Positions 49,441 to 59,500 of a stretch of 64,000 bases of DNA are shown one piece after another (the stretch's first letter is position 1; each line of letters opens with the position of its first letter). This DNA is from Synaphobranchus kaupii (Eukaryota; Chordata; Actinopteri; Anguilliformes; Synaphobranchidae). The DNA lies in the NCBI GenBank assembly GCA_029718625.1, contig CM056379.1:66615626-66679625 (forward strand), in the 5' to 3' direction. Below the pieces are notes generated by a model. It was given only the letters and a program-made list of their open reading frames with translations. It was not told the origin of the DNA and did not search any database. Both the position numbers and the translations under genes were made by a program.

Positions 49441-50190
49441 AAGAGACAGTGATAGGCTGCGTTTGGCTGCTGCTCTATAGGCTGTGGAATGTTCTGGACT
49501 AAATTCAGCCTTGTGAAAATGGATGCTGTGTAATGCTTGGGGTGTTTAATTTCCCGTGTGGTCGGCAAGTCTAACTGATCTCTGAAACATGATTAATTCA
49601 TGTTTTGCTGATTCTGCTTTCGGACCTTGGTCGGTCACATACTTTACTTGAAATACGTCATTAGCCCTCTCGACACCAGTGAAATTACTGTGTTTAACTG
49701 AACTTAATAGAATAATCTCTTCACACTAGTTTTCACAACAAAATTCCGCTGCAGGTAAAGTGTTTATTTCAGATACATGTTTGACCCAGGTCTAGTAGAA
49801 GTATGTGTTGGTAAAAAAAAAACCCTGTTAGAATGATTACTATGTTAAACTGAAGTTATGTCTTTTGCAGTGAAATTAACAGCTAAGCTGTTGTCAAGCA
49901 CTTTGTCAGATTTTCCATTTGTGGAATGGACGGCCTTCAGTGGATGTGATCTGTTCATAAAAAAAATAATAATAAATAGTTCAGTTTCCCTATGTTGCAC
50001 CACACTGCTGCTATGGTTTTATTCTGAGGAGTTAGTTACTGTTTGCACGTGTTCTGAAACAAGGTTCATAAATCTTTTTTTTTTTTTTTTTACATTTTAG
50101 TACCACTGAAGTTCTTTAGTTACTCCATGGGCTGTATTAAGTGAATAAGAGTTCAGAGTACTAAAACAAATTATTACAATGAAACCAGCT
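49441..50190. other. 3' flank of the C8orf82 homologue, unique AT-rich
   Basis: The stretch probably contains the 3' UTR. No further coding exon was recognised. A poly(T) run lies near 50074-50091. Confidence 0.6.
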
Positions 50191-50192
50191 CA

Positions 50193-50815
50193 AACAATCA
50201 ATCAATCTTTATTTATATAGCACCTTTCATACAAGTAAATGCAGTTCAACATGCTTTCCATGCAAATGATTGACAGACAAATATCCAACAATAATTTAAA
50301 AAAACGTAATAAAAGAATAATAAAAAATAAAAGAATAATAGACAATAAAAAATAGAAAAATAAAAATAAATAAAAGAATAAGACAAAAAGTAAAACAATA
50401 AAACATGAGATTGTACACCAAAATTTAAGATAAAAATGCTAGGTAAAAGCCTGGCTAAAAAGGAAAGTTTTGAGCTCACGTTTAAAAATATCAATATTTT
50501 CATATATTTTCAGCTGCCCTCAGATCCTCAGGGAGGCTACCCAGCAGCTGGGAGCGTAGCCACAAAATGCTGCTTCACCTAAGGCCTTCATTCTGCTTTC
50601 TGGGACAGTTAAAAGGTTGCTCCAAGAGGATCTGAGGGGCCTTCCTGGTTCATGAATTAAAGCATTTGAGACAGGTAGCTTGGTGCAAGGCCATACAGCG
50701 CTTTATAAACTAGTAAAATAACTTTAAAATCAATACGAAAACTAACCGGTAACCAGTGTAGAGACTTCAAAATGAGTGTAATATGTGCTCTCCTTCTGGT
50801 CCTTGTCAGTATAAA
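50193..50815 (-). mobile_element. LINE fragment: C-terminal region of a CR1/L2/Rex-type reverse transcriptase with 3' tail
   Basis: On the minus strand the order HWLPVSFRI-like text (LHWLPVSFVLI with small breaks), YKALHGLAPSYL-like text (CMALHQATCL), VPRKQNEGL and a SQLLGSLPEDLRAAEN block is the usual end of CR1/L2-type reverse transcriptases. The 3' end reads ATATAAATAAAGATTGATTG and then ATTG, an AATAAA signal with an ATTG tail. Stops and frameshifts show that it is a decayed 5'-truncated copy. The frame is read by eye through several breaks. Confidence 0.7.
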
Positions 50816-50834
50816 TAAATAATACGCCAAAGCA

Positions 50835-51018
50835 TTAGATTACAGGCATTTAGCAGACGCTCTTATCCAGAGCGACTTACACAACTTTTTAGCTTTTTTT
50901 TTTACATATTACCCATTTATACAGCTGGGTATGTGCTGAAGCGATTCAGGTTAAATACCTTGCTCAAGGGTACAATGGCAGTGTCCTACCTCGAACTTGC
51001 AACCTTTCGGTGACCCCT
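50835..51018 (-). repeat. tRNA-derived SINE-like repeat
   Basis: The text GGCATTTAGCAGACGCTCTT, then ATCCAGAGCGACTTACACAA, is the widely dispersed teleost repeat body. On the minus strand GGTCACCGAAAGGTTGCAAG, then TTCGAGGTA, supplies a B-box. The CTTGCTCAAGGGTACAATGG segment is also typical. Confidence 0.65.
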
Positions 51019-51310
51019 AGCCCTTAACGTCACGATTCAAGAAGAAAAGGATTTATTTTTCTGCAGAAAGAGTCCAGTACTTGCACACACAAGGTGGTCA
51101 AGCATGAACTGAAGAGCCCTTAACGTCACACAAACAGTTTTCAATAACTATTTGGTCTTCGAGAGTCGTCTCTTCTGGCTCTCTAGCAATAAGATGGCTT
51201 TGCGCCTAAGATGTAAGTGGGTCAGAGGCCACAGGCCTGCAGTACAGAGAGGAGACAGACAGACAGGAAAGAAAGAGACAGAAATGCACGTAGACACAAG
51301 CTATAAGCTA

Positions 51311-52836
51311 TATACACTACTCACAAAAAGTTAGGGATATTCGGCTTTCGGGTGAAATTTCAGGATGAACCTAAAATGCACTATAACCTTTACAGGTGAA
51401 ATAATTTGACCTTCTCTAAACTTTTGAATGCACATGTCCAACTATTCAATGTTTCAGTACTTTTTGCACAACTTGCTGTTCTCTAACAAGGAGCTGAACG
51501 GCAAAATTCACAACAGGTGTTTGATCCATGAATCGACTAATAAATTTCCTGGTTCAATTAGAATTGGTATTTAAACAGTCCTCTTCATCATGCTGTTCAC
51601 ATTTTGACATCATGAGACCAAGACGACACCTAACAATTGATCAACAGTACCTCGCCATTGCGAGGCTTCAAACAGGATGTTCTCAGAGGGAAGTGGCCAC
51701 TGAGCTTAGAGTGTCACAGAGTGTCATCAGCAGGTTGCAACAGAGATACAGAGAGACTGGAAGAGTCACAGAAAGGCATAGAAGTGGACGTCCTTTGGCC
51801 ACATCCCACACTGATGACCGCTTCATTGTGAACAGTGCCCTGCGGAACCGGATGATGAATGCCACTCAACTCCAGGCACATTTAAGGGAGGTGAGAGGCA
51901 CCCAAGTGTCACGTCAGACCATTCGAAACCGTTTACATCAGCGTGGTCTGCGTGCTAGACGACCTGCAAGGGTACCTGACCACACCACCAGGCACAGGCG
52001 TCATCGTCTTGCATGGGCCAGGGAGCATTTACGCTGGACCAGGGACCAGTGGGCCTCAGTGCTGTTCTCTGATGAAAGTCGATTCACGTTGAGCAGAAAT
52101 GATGGCCGCCAACGATGTTGGAGACGTCAAGGAGAGCGCTATGCATCAGCCACTGTTGTCACCAGACGACCCTTTGGTGGTGGCGGTGTTACAGTGTGGG
52201 CAGGTGTGTCTAGTCAATACAGAACTGCCCTACACTTTGTGAATGGTACAGTGACAAGCCCATACTACCTGAATCCAGTCATTGTGCCCCTGCATGAACA
52301 ACACAGGCCTAATTTCATCTTCATGGACGACAATGCTCCAGCTCATCGAGGTCGCATCATTAGGGAAAGGCTGCTGGAGACTGGGGTACCTCAAATGGAG
52401 TGGCCTGCACTTTCTCCAGACCTGAATCCCATAGAAAACCTATGGGATCAGCTGACTCACCGTGTAGAGGCTCGTAACTCTGTACCCCAGAACCTCAATG
52501 ACCTGAGGGCCGCCCTTCAAGAAGAGTGGGATGCCATGCCTCAGCAGACAATAAGTCGACTTGTGAACAGCATGAGACGTCGTTGTCAAGCTGTAATTGA
52601 TGCTCAAGGGCACATGACAAGTTATTGAGACATTGACATTTTTGTTGTGGTATACCCACCACTGTTGTTGGCTTTTGTTTCAATAAATTGTTTGAGATGA
52701 GGAAATCACCATTGCATGCTTCTACTTAAATGCCCTACTTTCATGATACGTATAATATCACTGTAGCGTGAACTTACATTTTCCATAAATTTCACCCGAA
52801 AGCCAAATATCCCTAACTTTTTGTGAGTAGTGTATA
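51311..52836 (+). mobile_element. complete Tc1/mariner transposon, DD34E
   Basis: Fifty-base terminal inverted repeats at 51311-51360 and 52787-52836 differ at one position (TATTCGG versus TATTTGG). The outermost bases are TA repeats, so the element is flanked by TA, the Tc1 target. The ends read CACTACTCACAAAAAGTTAG. One uninterrupted transposase frame fills the interior. The near-identical ends and intact frame point to a recent insertion that might still be mobile. It lies between the C8orf82 homologue and NAPRT. Confidence 0.95.
51612..52628 (+). CDS. Tc1-type transposase, 338 residues
   Basis: I start at the ATG at 51612 ([20 protein letters not shown]); a longer in-frame reading from 51528 adds 28 residues unlike the family. 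The N-terminal 110 residues form paired-type helix-turn-helix regions ([20 protein letters not shown] at 22-41) with a GRP AT-hook-like linker (59-61). The catalytic triad is D154 (LFSDESRF), D240 (FMDDNAPAH) and E275 ([12 protein letters not shown]), with 34 residues between the last two, so DD34E. A glycine-rich box ([11 protein letters not shown]) precedes the second Asp. There is no internal stop or frameshift. Usual length for the family is about 340. The enzyme would excise and reinsert the element at TA sites. Confidence 0.95.
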   Translation: MRPRRHLTIDQQYLAIARLQTGCSQREVATELRVSQSVISRLQQRYRETGRVTERHRSGRPLATSHTDDRFIVNSALRNRMMNATQLQAHLREVRGTQVSRQTIRNRLHQRGLRARRPARVPDHTTRHRRHRLAWAREHLRWTRDQWASVLFSDESRFTLSRNDGRQRCWRRQGERYASATVVTRRPFGGGGVTVWAGVSSQYRTALHFVNGTVTSPYYLNPVIVPLHEQHRPNFIFMDDNAPAHRGRIIRERLLETGVPQMEWPALSPDLNPIENLWDQLTHRVEARNSVPQNLNDLRAALQEEWDAMPQQTISRLVNSMRRRCQAVIDAQGHMTSY

Positions 52837-52999
52837 TTGTCTGGTTTGCTTTGGCTGACAGAGATAAACCGAGCCCTTCCAGTGGTTAAAGAGCCTGCAG
52901 TCTGCCATTTCTCTGTCTCTTGAGGATTTAGAGAATTTAATATACGTTTCAATTGGTATGAATATATACATGTATAGATCTTTTCTCTATTACTGTGAT

Positions 53000-54120
53000 T
53001 ATACTAGTGTGAAAACATCCTTTTGAAAACACCCTTCTTTTCAATACATACATACAAAGATGGATGTATTCCCCTTTCAATTCAGTGTAAGTGAAAATGC
53101 AAGTTAAAAAAAACTTCCAAAATCTAGGCGTTTCATTAAAGTATCAAAGTATCAGGCCAAGTTACAGCAAACAATATTGGCTATCTTAGCTTACACAAAT
53201 TAAACAAGCTCTGTTCCAAAGCACTGCTACCCATTTGTTTCCTAAATTATTTAATGTATCTTGGCCCTGTGTTTTTTGATCTTACCATCTGAAGGGAATG
53301 TGCTCATTCATTTGTAATGGCAGGGATCTGGCTCAAAAGCAGGTCTCTAGGGGAGAGGTCAGTGTGCCAACCACTGCAGTAAAGGTGAATTCACCTCTAG
53401 TGGGGCAGTTAGGCCGCCCCTTGGCTGGTCTGCAATGCTACATAATCACCTTGGCTGTGTGTCCTGCAACTGGCTACTTTGATCTGATGTTTTTGGCATA
53501 TGTTATGTAAAACTCCACTGGGGAGAATTATTAATTGTGGGCCTGGAGTATTTGTGATGATGCAATCGGCAGGGAAAAGAAGAACCATCACCCAAGTTTT
53601 TTTTTTTTTGTGGACGTGTGAAGTTGCATCTGAATTCTGTGTGTTTACATGGTCAGAAGTTAATGTTCTTAAGGGTCGAGAGTCTGTGGTCATTAGTTAC
53701 TTATGTAGGAAATCTGAAAAGTAGCCAACCAAACTTTCGGTGCTGTAGCCGTTACTTGGCGGGTGGCATAGCCTACAGGTCATCCAAATGACACAAACAA
53801 CGCGTACAAAACAAAACATTACGAAATTAATACAATGAAACTGCTTGTAACACCACCTCCGGCACTTTTGCAGAATACTGCTGGCGTAGCCTTGGATAAA
53901 ATAACTAATAAATTATATTAAAATATTAAAAATATGAAAAATATTAGCGATACATACATTATGTTTATGTATTAGCCTACTGGGAAAAAATGCAGCACCA
54001 CGTTAGATAAAAAAAAGTTTTAGTTCTCTCGCAATTTACATACAAAATGGGTCTATTGGGAAAATAGAAGTTGTCTATTTCTGTTCCCATTTGAAGCGCT
54101 TTGGATGTGGGAGGAGTTAA
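53000..54120. other. intergenic AT-rich sequence upstream of NAPRT
   Basis: Unique, AT-rich, with a poly(T) at 53599-53609. No recognised element or exon. The last 100 bases before the NAPRT start presumably include the core promoter, without a clear TATA box at a usable distance. Confidence 0.5.
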
Positions 54121-54166
54121 GTCCCAACTCTCGACTGCTCTTTAAAACTTCGATCGTCTCTGAAAC

Positions 54167-54413
54167 ATGGCAGCTCCGGTAAGTCAGACGTCTGCGGCCG
54201 TGGAGCGGTCACTCCGGCAGCGGATCCCCCCGCTGCTCACCGACCTCTACCAGTTCACCATGGCTTACGCCTACTGGCGGGCGGGCAGGCACAACGAGCC
54301 GGCCGTTTTCGAGTTATTTTTCCGCAGCAACCCCTTCGGCGGCGGCTTTTCGCTTTTCTCCGGGCTGCACGACTGTCAGCTCTTCCTACGGAGCTTCCAC
54401 TTCACGGATGAAG
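54167..54413 (+). CDS. NAPRT: NAPRT coding exon 1
   Basis: The ATG in GAAACATGGCAG has a good context and gives [18 protein letters not shown], followed by the diagnostic [16 protein letters not shown] and [18 protein letters not shown]. It ends FTDE in phase 1 at donor GTGAGG. The frame runs 20 further codons into the intron without matching the family. Confidence 0.96.
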
Positions 54414-56520
54414 GTGAGGGGGTATGGAGGGTGTTCAACCGACTATTGGCGAATAAAATAAAGACTAGGCTATGACTGTTGTGAACGATCGACAAAGTGG
54501 GATAAACTGTTTACGTAGTGTGTACCCACTTTTAAATATTTGTTTTAAAAGTTAAAAAAAAAATAAATAAATAAATAAACGCTTTTCCCGCTACGTCTTC
54601 GTCTACTGTTTTCTGGTTGCTATATGGCGCGCGGAGTGGAATGCCTCACCTGCAGTATGAGAGGTCTCGCCTCGTGGCTTGAGGATTTGCTGTTAACCAA
54701 GAGCGCGTGACCTGGAATCCTGGGTAAAACTCGGTGAACTCGCGAACTGTGACTCGGGTCAGTTGCATGAAATATCGCGTAGCAACCTCTGCGGATATTT
54801 AAAGCATGCCCCAACACTGCTTTGCATATACTAGGTCAGGTAAAATATTCCAAAGAAAAAAATGCATAATGTACCAAAATATTAACTTAAATCTTAACAA
54901 AACAAGTTTAAGCAAATTGCCCTCCACTGTCAATTTATCACACTCAGCCTTGTTCAAGATTGCTGCTCCCAAGTGCTTACAGGCCAGATTGCTTTCTGAG
55001 GTGCATATTTAGTTTGATATTTTACTTCAGTACAATTAAATTTGATTTGTTTTTCTAGAGACACCGTCGCAAAGATGCTTACAGAAGCAGACCAAGCATG
55101 AACCCCCCTGATGGCATAAGCATATGTAGATATTTACTAAAGTAAAGCTTGTAGTTCCTAAGTTTAGGTTAACAAAGCAAAAAGTCTCCTTTACGTTATG
55201 AGACATCCAGGTTAAAATAAAGGCAGGCTGATTACAATGTAGGGTGGTTGAGCACCAGCTTTAAAAAAAAGTAGGCCACCAATCAGACGGCAACCAATCA
55301 GTGGTCACTGTCACTCCCGCACGTACGTCATACATTAACAAGGTGTAAATCTATAAGCATTTATCAATTACAAAAGAATGTTTTGCATCTGTGTGAGTCT
55401 GGATTGATTTTTAGTTGCTGTATTTGTGTGTGTGCGCGTGTGTGTGGCGTACTGGCATTTTCCAGTTAACGTGATTTTCTTGGCTTCCTTCTCAGCCGTG
55501 CTGCATGCAGCTTATGTTAGGGAAAACGTGATGTTAATTTTCTTCTCTCGTGCAGAAGGCCTTTCAGATCCCATCTATTGCCAAAATAAGGCTTTCCCTC
55601 AGGCTCCAGGCACACATTTGCTTTGAGTTACAGTATAGAAGTGTATGTGAGACAGTGAGTGAGTGAGAAAACTGTGTAATTTTAGCTCTGAGTATATATG
55701 TGGAATAACTGAGTTGTTGTTGTGTAGATGTGGGGGGCATACTAGGAAAGAAGTTGAACATACCCAGGGTATCTGTGCGTTAGCTGGCTTGACAAAACCA
55801 AACGAACGTAGTTATCAACTTGCTAAGTGAACACAGGCTTTGTTAAGCAAGCTGTGTGCGTGTTCCCATAAAAGGGGCGGTGTCTGCAACAATGAGCCTA
55901 TAGCGGTGCAGCACGGGCTGTAGCCGACTCCAGCAGCGTATTTCACTCCTGATATAAGGGCAGATACAAAGAATGATGATGTCAAAAAGTGACACTGTTG
56001 CCTCCAACAAAGCCAGGCAGGAGGTTTTGTAAAGAATAAAGTGCTCATCGTGTAGGTTAAATTTGTTAGTTAATATCTTATTGACCTTACCACTTGTAAC
56101 AAATAGATCTGTACTCTCACTAATTACTATATTGTTCTACAGTTCATTTCAAATAAACTGTGACAAATGTACATTCTAGTGCTCCTAAACTTTAAACTTG
56201 ATACGCCATGTTTGAAATCTTGCTGAAGCAATCACACCAAAGTTTATTCATTAACCCCTTGGCACAGATGGCAAATTTGGTCTATTTAGGGGATGCTCTG
56301 TTTAAGGCTTTATAACTCCAGGTGTGAGCATCACATAAACTTGGTAAGTGGCTTAAATGAAACGAGACAGGTGTACCATTTACAATACAAACTTAGATTT
56401 GTTTATTTTCCATAATTTAAGTAAAAATAAAGTGCCACAAATGCAAAGAAACTTTGGAAAAATTCAACAAAATTATTTTTTTCTTTAGTTTGCAACAAAA
56501 TACTGAGAGCTACATAAGTT

Positions 56521-56571
<51 letters not shown>

Positions 56572-59500
56572 CCACATTTCCTGGATCATAAACTCCATGT
56601 CCACAAGTTTTGCAAAATCTGAGGATGATATGCAGAACTACTAAAGGTCTATGGTGCAAAATATAGGCAGTGTACCCTGTTGTCCATTAGTGTCTCCAAA
56701 TCTATCCAAATGGTTAAATTGTGCACTGCTCTAAATAATAAAAAAATAATAATAATTATGCTATATTTAACTACAAAGGACCTCCTGAGGTCCCCGAGAT
56801 GACTGAGGTGACGAAAAATGCGTCAAAGGTAAACAGCTGAGCATCTGTAAACATGGAGAGATCTGGAGCTAGAGAGACGTGGTGTGTGTAGTCTTTCACC
56901 TTCTGCGTTTGTTTTCATCTTCAATCGTTTTTGCATACGCTATTTAAAACATTTGGAACTGCAAATGGTGATCAGAGGCCAGCCAAACAAGCATCAGCTT
57001 TCTGCGGGCGTCCATGTTTTTTGCCGCTGACCATTTGAACACCTTTACCATAACGAACAGGACCATCGTCACAGCAAACATCACGCACAATCCTCCAGAG
57101 TTGACAACTTGAATACACCATAAGGGCTACCTTCAAACTCAGTGCCTCTTTGTTTGACATCATGGGAAAATCTAAATAAATCAGCCAAGAAAATTGTGGA
57201 CCTCTACAAGTCTGGTTCATCCTTGGGAGCAATTTCCAAATGCCTGAAGGTACCACGTTCGTCTGTACAAACAATAGTACACAAGTAAAAACACCATGGG
57301 ACCACGCGGCCGTCATACTGCTCAGGAAGGAGACGCGTTCTGTCTCCTAGAGATGAACGTGCTTTGGTGCAAAAAGTGCAAATCAATCCCAGAACAACAG
57401 CAAAGGACCTTGTGAAGATGCTGTAGGGAACAGGTACAAAAGTATCTATATCCACAGTAAAAGGAGTCCTATATCGACATAAACTGAAAGGCTGTTCAGC
57501 AAGGAAGAAGCCACTACTCCAAAACCGCCATAAAAAAGTCAGACTACAGTTTGCAACTGCACATGGGGACAAAGATCTTACTTTTTGGAGAAATGTCCTC
57601 TGGTCTGATGAAACAAAAATTGAACTGTTTGGCCATAATGACCATCGTTATGTTTGGAGGAAAAAGGGTCAGGCTTGCAAGCCGAAGAACACCATCCCAA
57701 CCGTGAAGCACGGGGGTGGCAGCATCATGTTGTGGGGGTACTTTGCTGCAGGAGGGACTGGTGCACTTCATAAAATAGATAGCATCATGAGGAAGGAAAA
57801 TTATGTGGATATATTGAAGAAACATCTCAAGACATCAGCCAGGAAGTTAAAGCTTGGTCGCAAATGGCTCTTCCTAATGGTAAATGACCCAAAGCATAGT
57901 TGTGGCAAAATGGCTTAAGGACAACAAAGTCAAGGTATTGGAGTGGCCATCACAAAGTCCTGACCTCAATCCAATCAAAAGTTTGTGGGCAGAACTGAAA
58001 AAGCGTGTGTGAGCAAGGAGGCCTACAAACCTGACTCAGTTACACCAGGAGCAAACCTGGTGTAACCTGTCCCTCTAACCTGTCCCCTCCAGAAAACCTC
58101 AGTTCTGTCAGGAGCAAAATTCCAGCAACTTATTTTGAAAAGCTTGTGGAAGGCTACCCGAAACATTTGACCCAAGTTAAACAATTTAGAGGCAATGCTA
58201 CCAAATACTAACAGAGTGTATGTAAACCTCTGACCCACTGGGAATGTGATGAAATAAATAAAAGCTGAAATAAATAATTCTCTCTACTATTATTCTGACA
58301 TTTCACATTCTTAAAATAAAGTTGTGATCCTAACTGACCTAAAACAGGGAATGTTTACTAGGATTAAATGTCAGGAATTGTGAAAAACTGAGTTTAAATG
58401 GATTTGGCTATGGTGTATGTAAACGTTCGACTTCAACTGTATTCATTTGTTACGAGTGGTAAGTAAGGTAGGCCTATTAACTAACAAATTTAACCTACAC
58501 GATTAACTTTTTTTGCAAAACATCCTCCCTGGCTTTGTTGGAGACAACGGTGTTGCTTTTTGGCCTTATGATTTTTTTCATGTTCTTCATATCTGTCTTT
58601 TTTTCCTTGAGAGAGAAATACGCTGCTCTAGTACAGCCCATGCTGCACCGCTATAGGCTCGTTGCTGCAGACACCGCCCCTTTTATGGGAACACGCACAG
58701 AGCTTGATTAATAAAGCCTGTGTTCACTTAGTAAGTTGATAACCACGTTTGTAGTACCGGTTAAACCAGATTGCAGTGTTTAGGCTTTCTGAAGGCAACT
58801 AACACAAAGAAACCCTGGATATGTTAAACTTCCTTTGTTGTAATGTATACCCCTCAGGAGTAACTGACTTGTTGTTGTGCAGATGTGGAGTAACTGAGTT
58901 GTTGTTGTTGTTGTTGTGCAGATGTTGAGTAACTGAGTTGTTGTTGTTGTGCAGATGTTGAGTAACTGAGTTGTTGTTGTTGTTGTTGTTGTGTAGATGT
59001 GGAGTATTTGCGCTCAGTCCTGCCCCCTGGCTCAGACCCTGCCTTCTTCTCCTACCTGCGGAAGCTGGACTGCAGCGGAGTCACAGTGCAGTCTGTACCT
59101 GAGGGAACTGTGGTCTTTGCAAGGGTGAGTCACCACGGGCCCCGCCCTGTCCTGCCCTAACAGCCCCGCCTTGTCCTGCCCTAACAGCCCCACCCTGTCC
59201 ATTCTTCTTTCATGTGACTGCAAGGTTTGGTCGCAAAAATTTTGGCTTCAAGATGAAGTCCCCGGGGATCTGCAGGGAGTATTTTAAAATTAAATGCTCA
59301 TGGGGGCTAATGTTGATGATGTACTGCTTGTGGAGGCTAATGTCGATGATGTAATGCTTGTGGAGGCTAATGTTGATGATGTAATGCTTGTGGGGGCTAA
59401 TGTTGATGATGTAATGCTTGTGGAGGCTAATGTTGATGATGTAATGCTTGTGGGGGCTAATGTTGATGATGTAATGCTTGTGGAGGCTAATGTTGATGAT

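Larger units (their letters stand above)
55733..58853. mobile_element. DNA transposon with ~370-bp terminal inverted repeats, in NAPRT intron 1
   Basis: The left arm (about 55733-56106) starts GGGGCATAC and contains TTATCAACTTGCTAAGTGAA, CACAGGCTTT, GTGCGTGTTCCCATAAAAGG and GCCTATAGCGGTGCAGCA. It recurs in reverse complement at about 58445-58853, which ends GTATACCCC. Identity is high in the middle of the arms (about 90 percent over 100 bp) and lower elsewhere. The interior contains unique AT-rich DNA, an (AT)n run (56525-56570) and a truncated Sleeping Beauty-like relic inserted flush against the right arm. I recognise no transposase belonging to the outer element, and its superfamily is unknown. 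Confidence 0.75.

Noticed and set aside
51528..51611. 28-residue N-terminal extension of the Tc1 transposase
   Set aside because: The added residues do not resemble the family; the ATG at 51612 gives the usual length and start.
54414..54475. Extension of NAPRT exon 1 to the stop at 54475
   Set aside because: The donor at 54414 joins in phase to exon 2 and gives the family sequence; the read-through part has no similarity.
56972..57316. A 114-codon minus-strand frame in NAPRT intron 1
   Set aside because: It runs through the antisense of the Tc1 relic and adjacent non-coding DNA; no homology was recognised.
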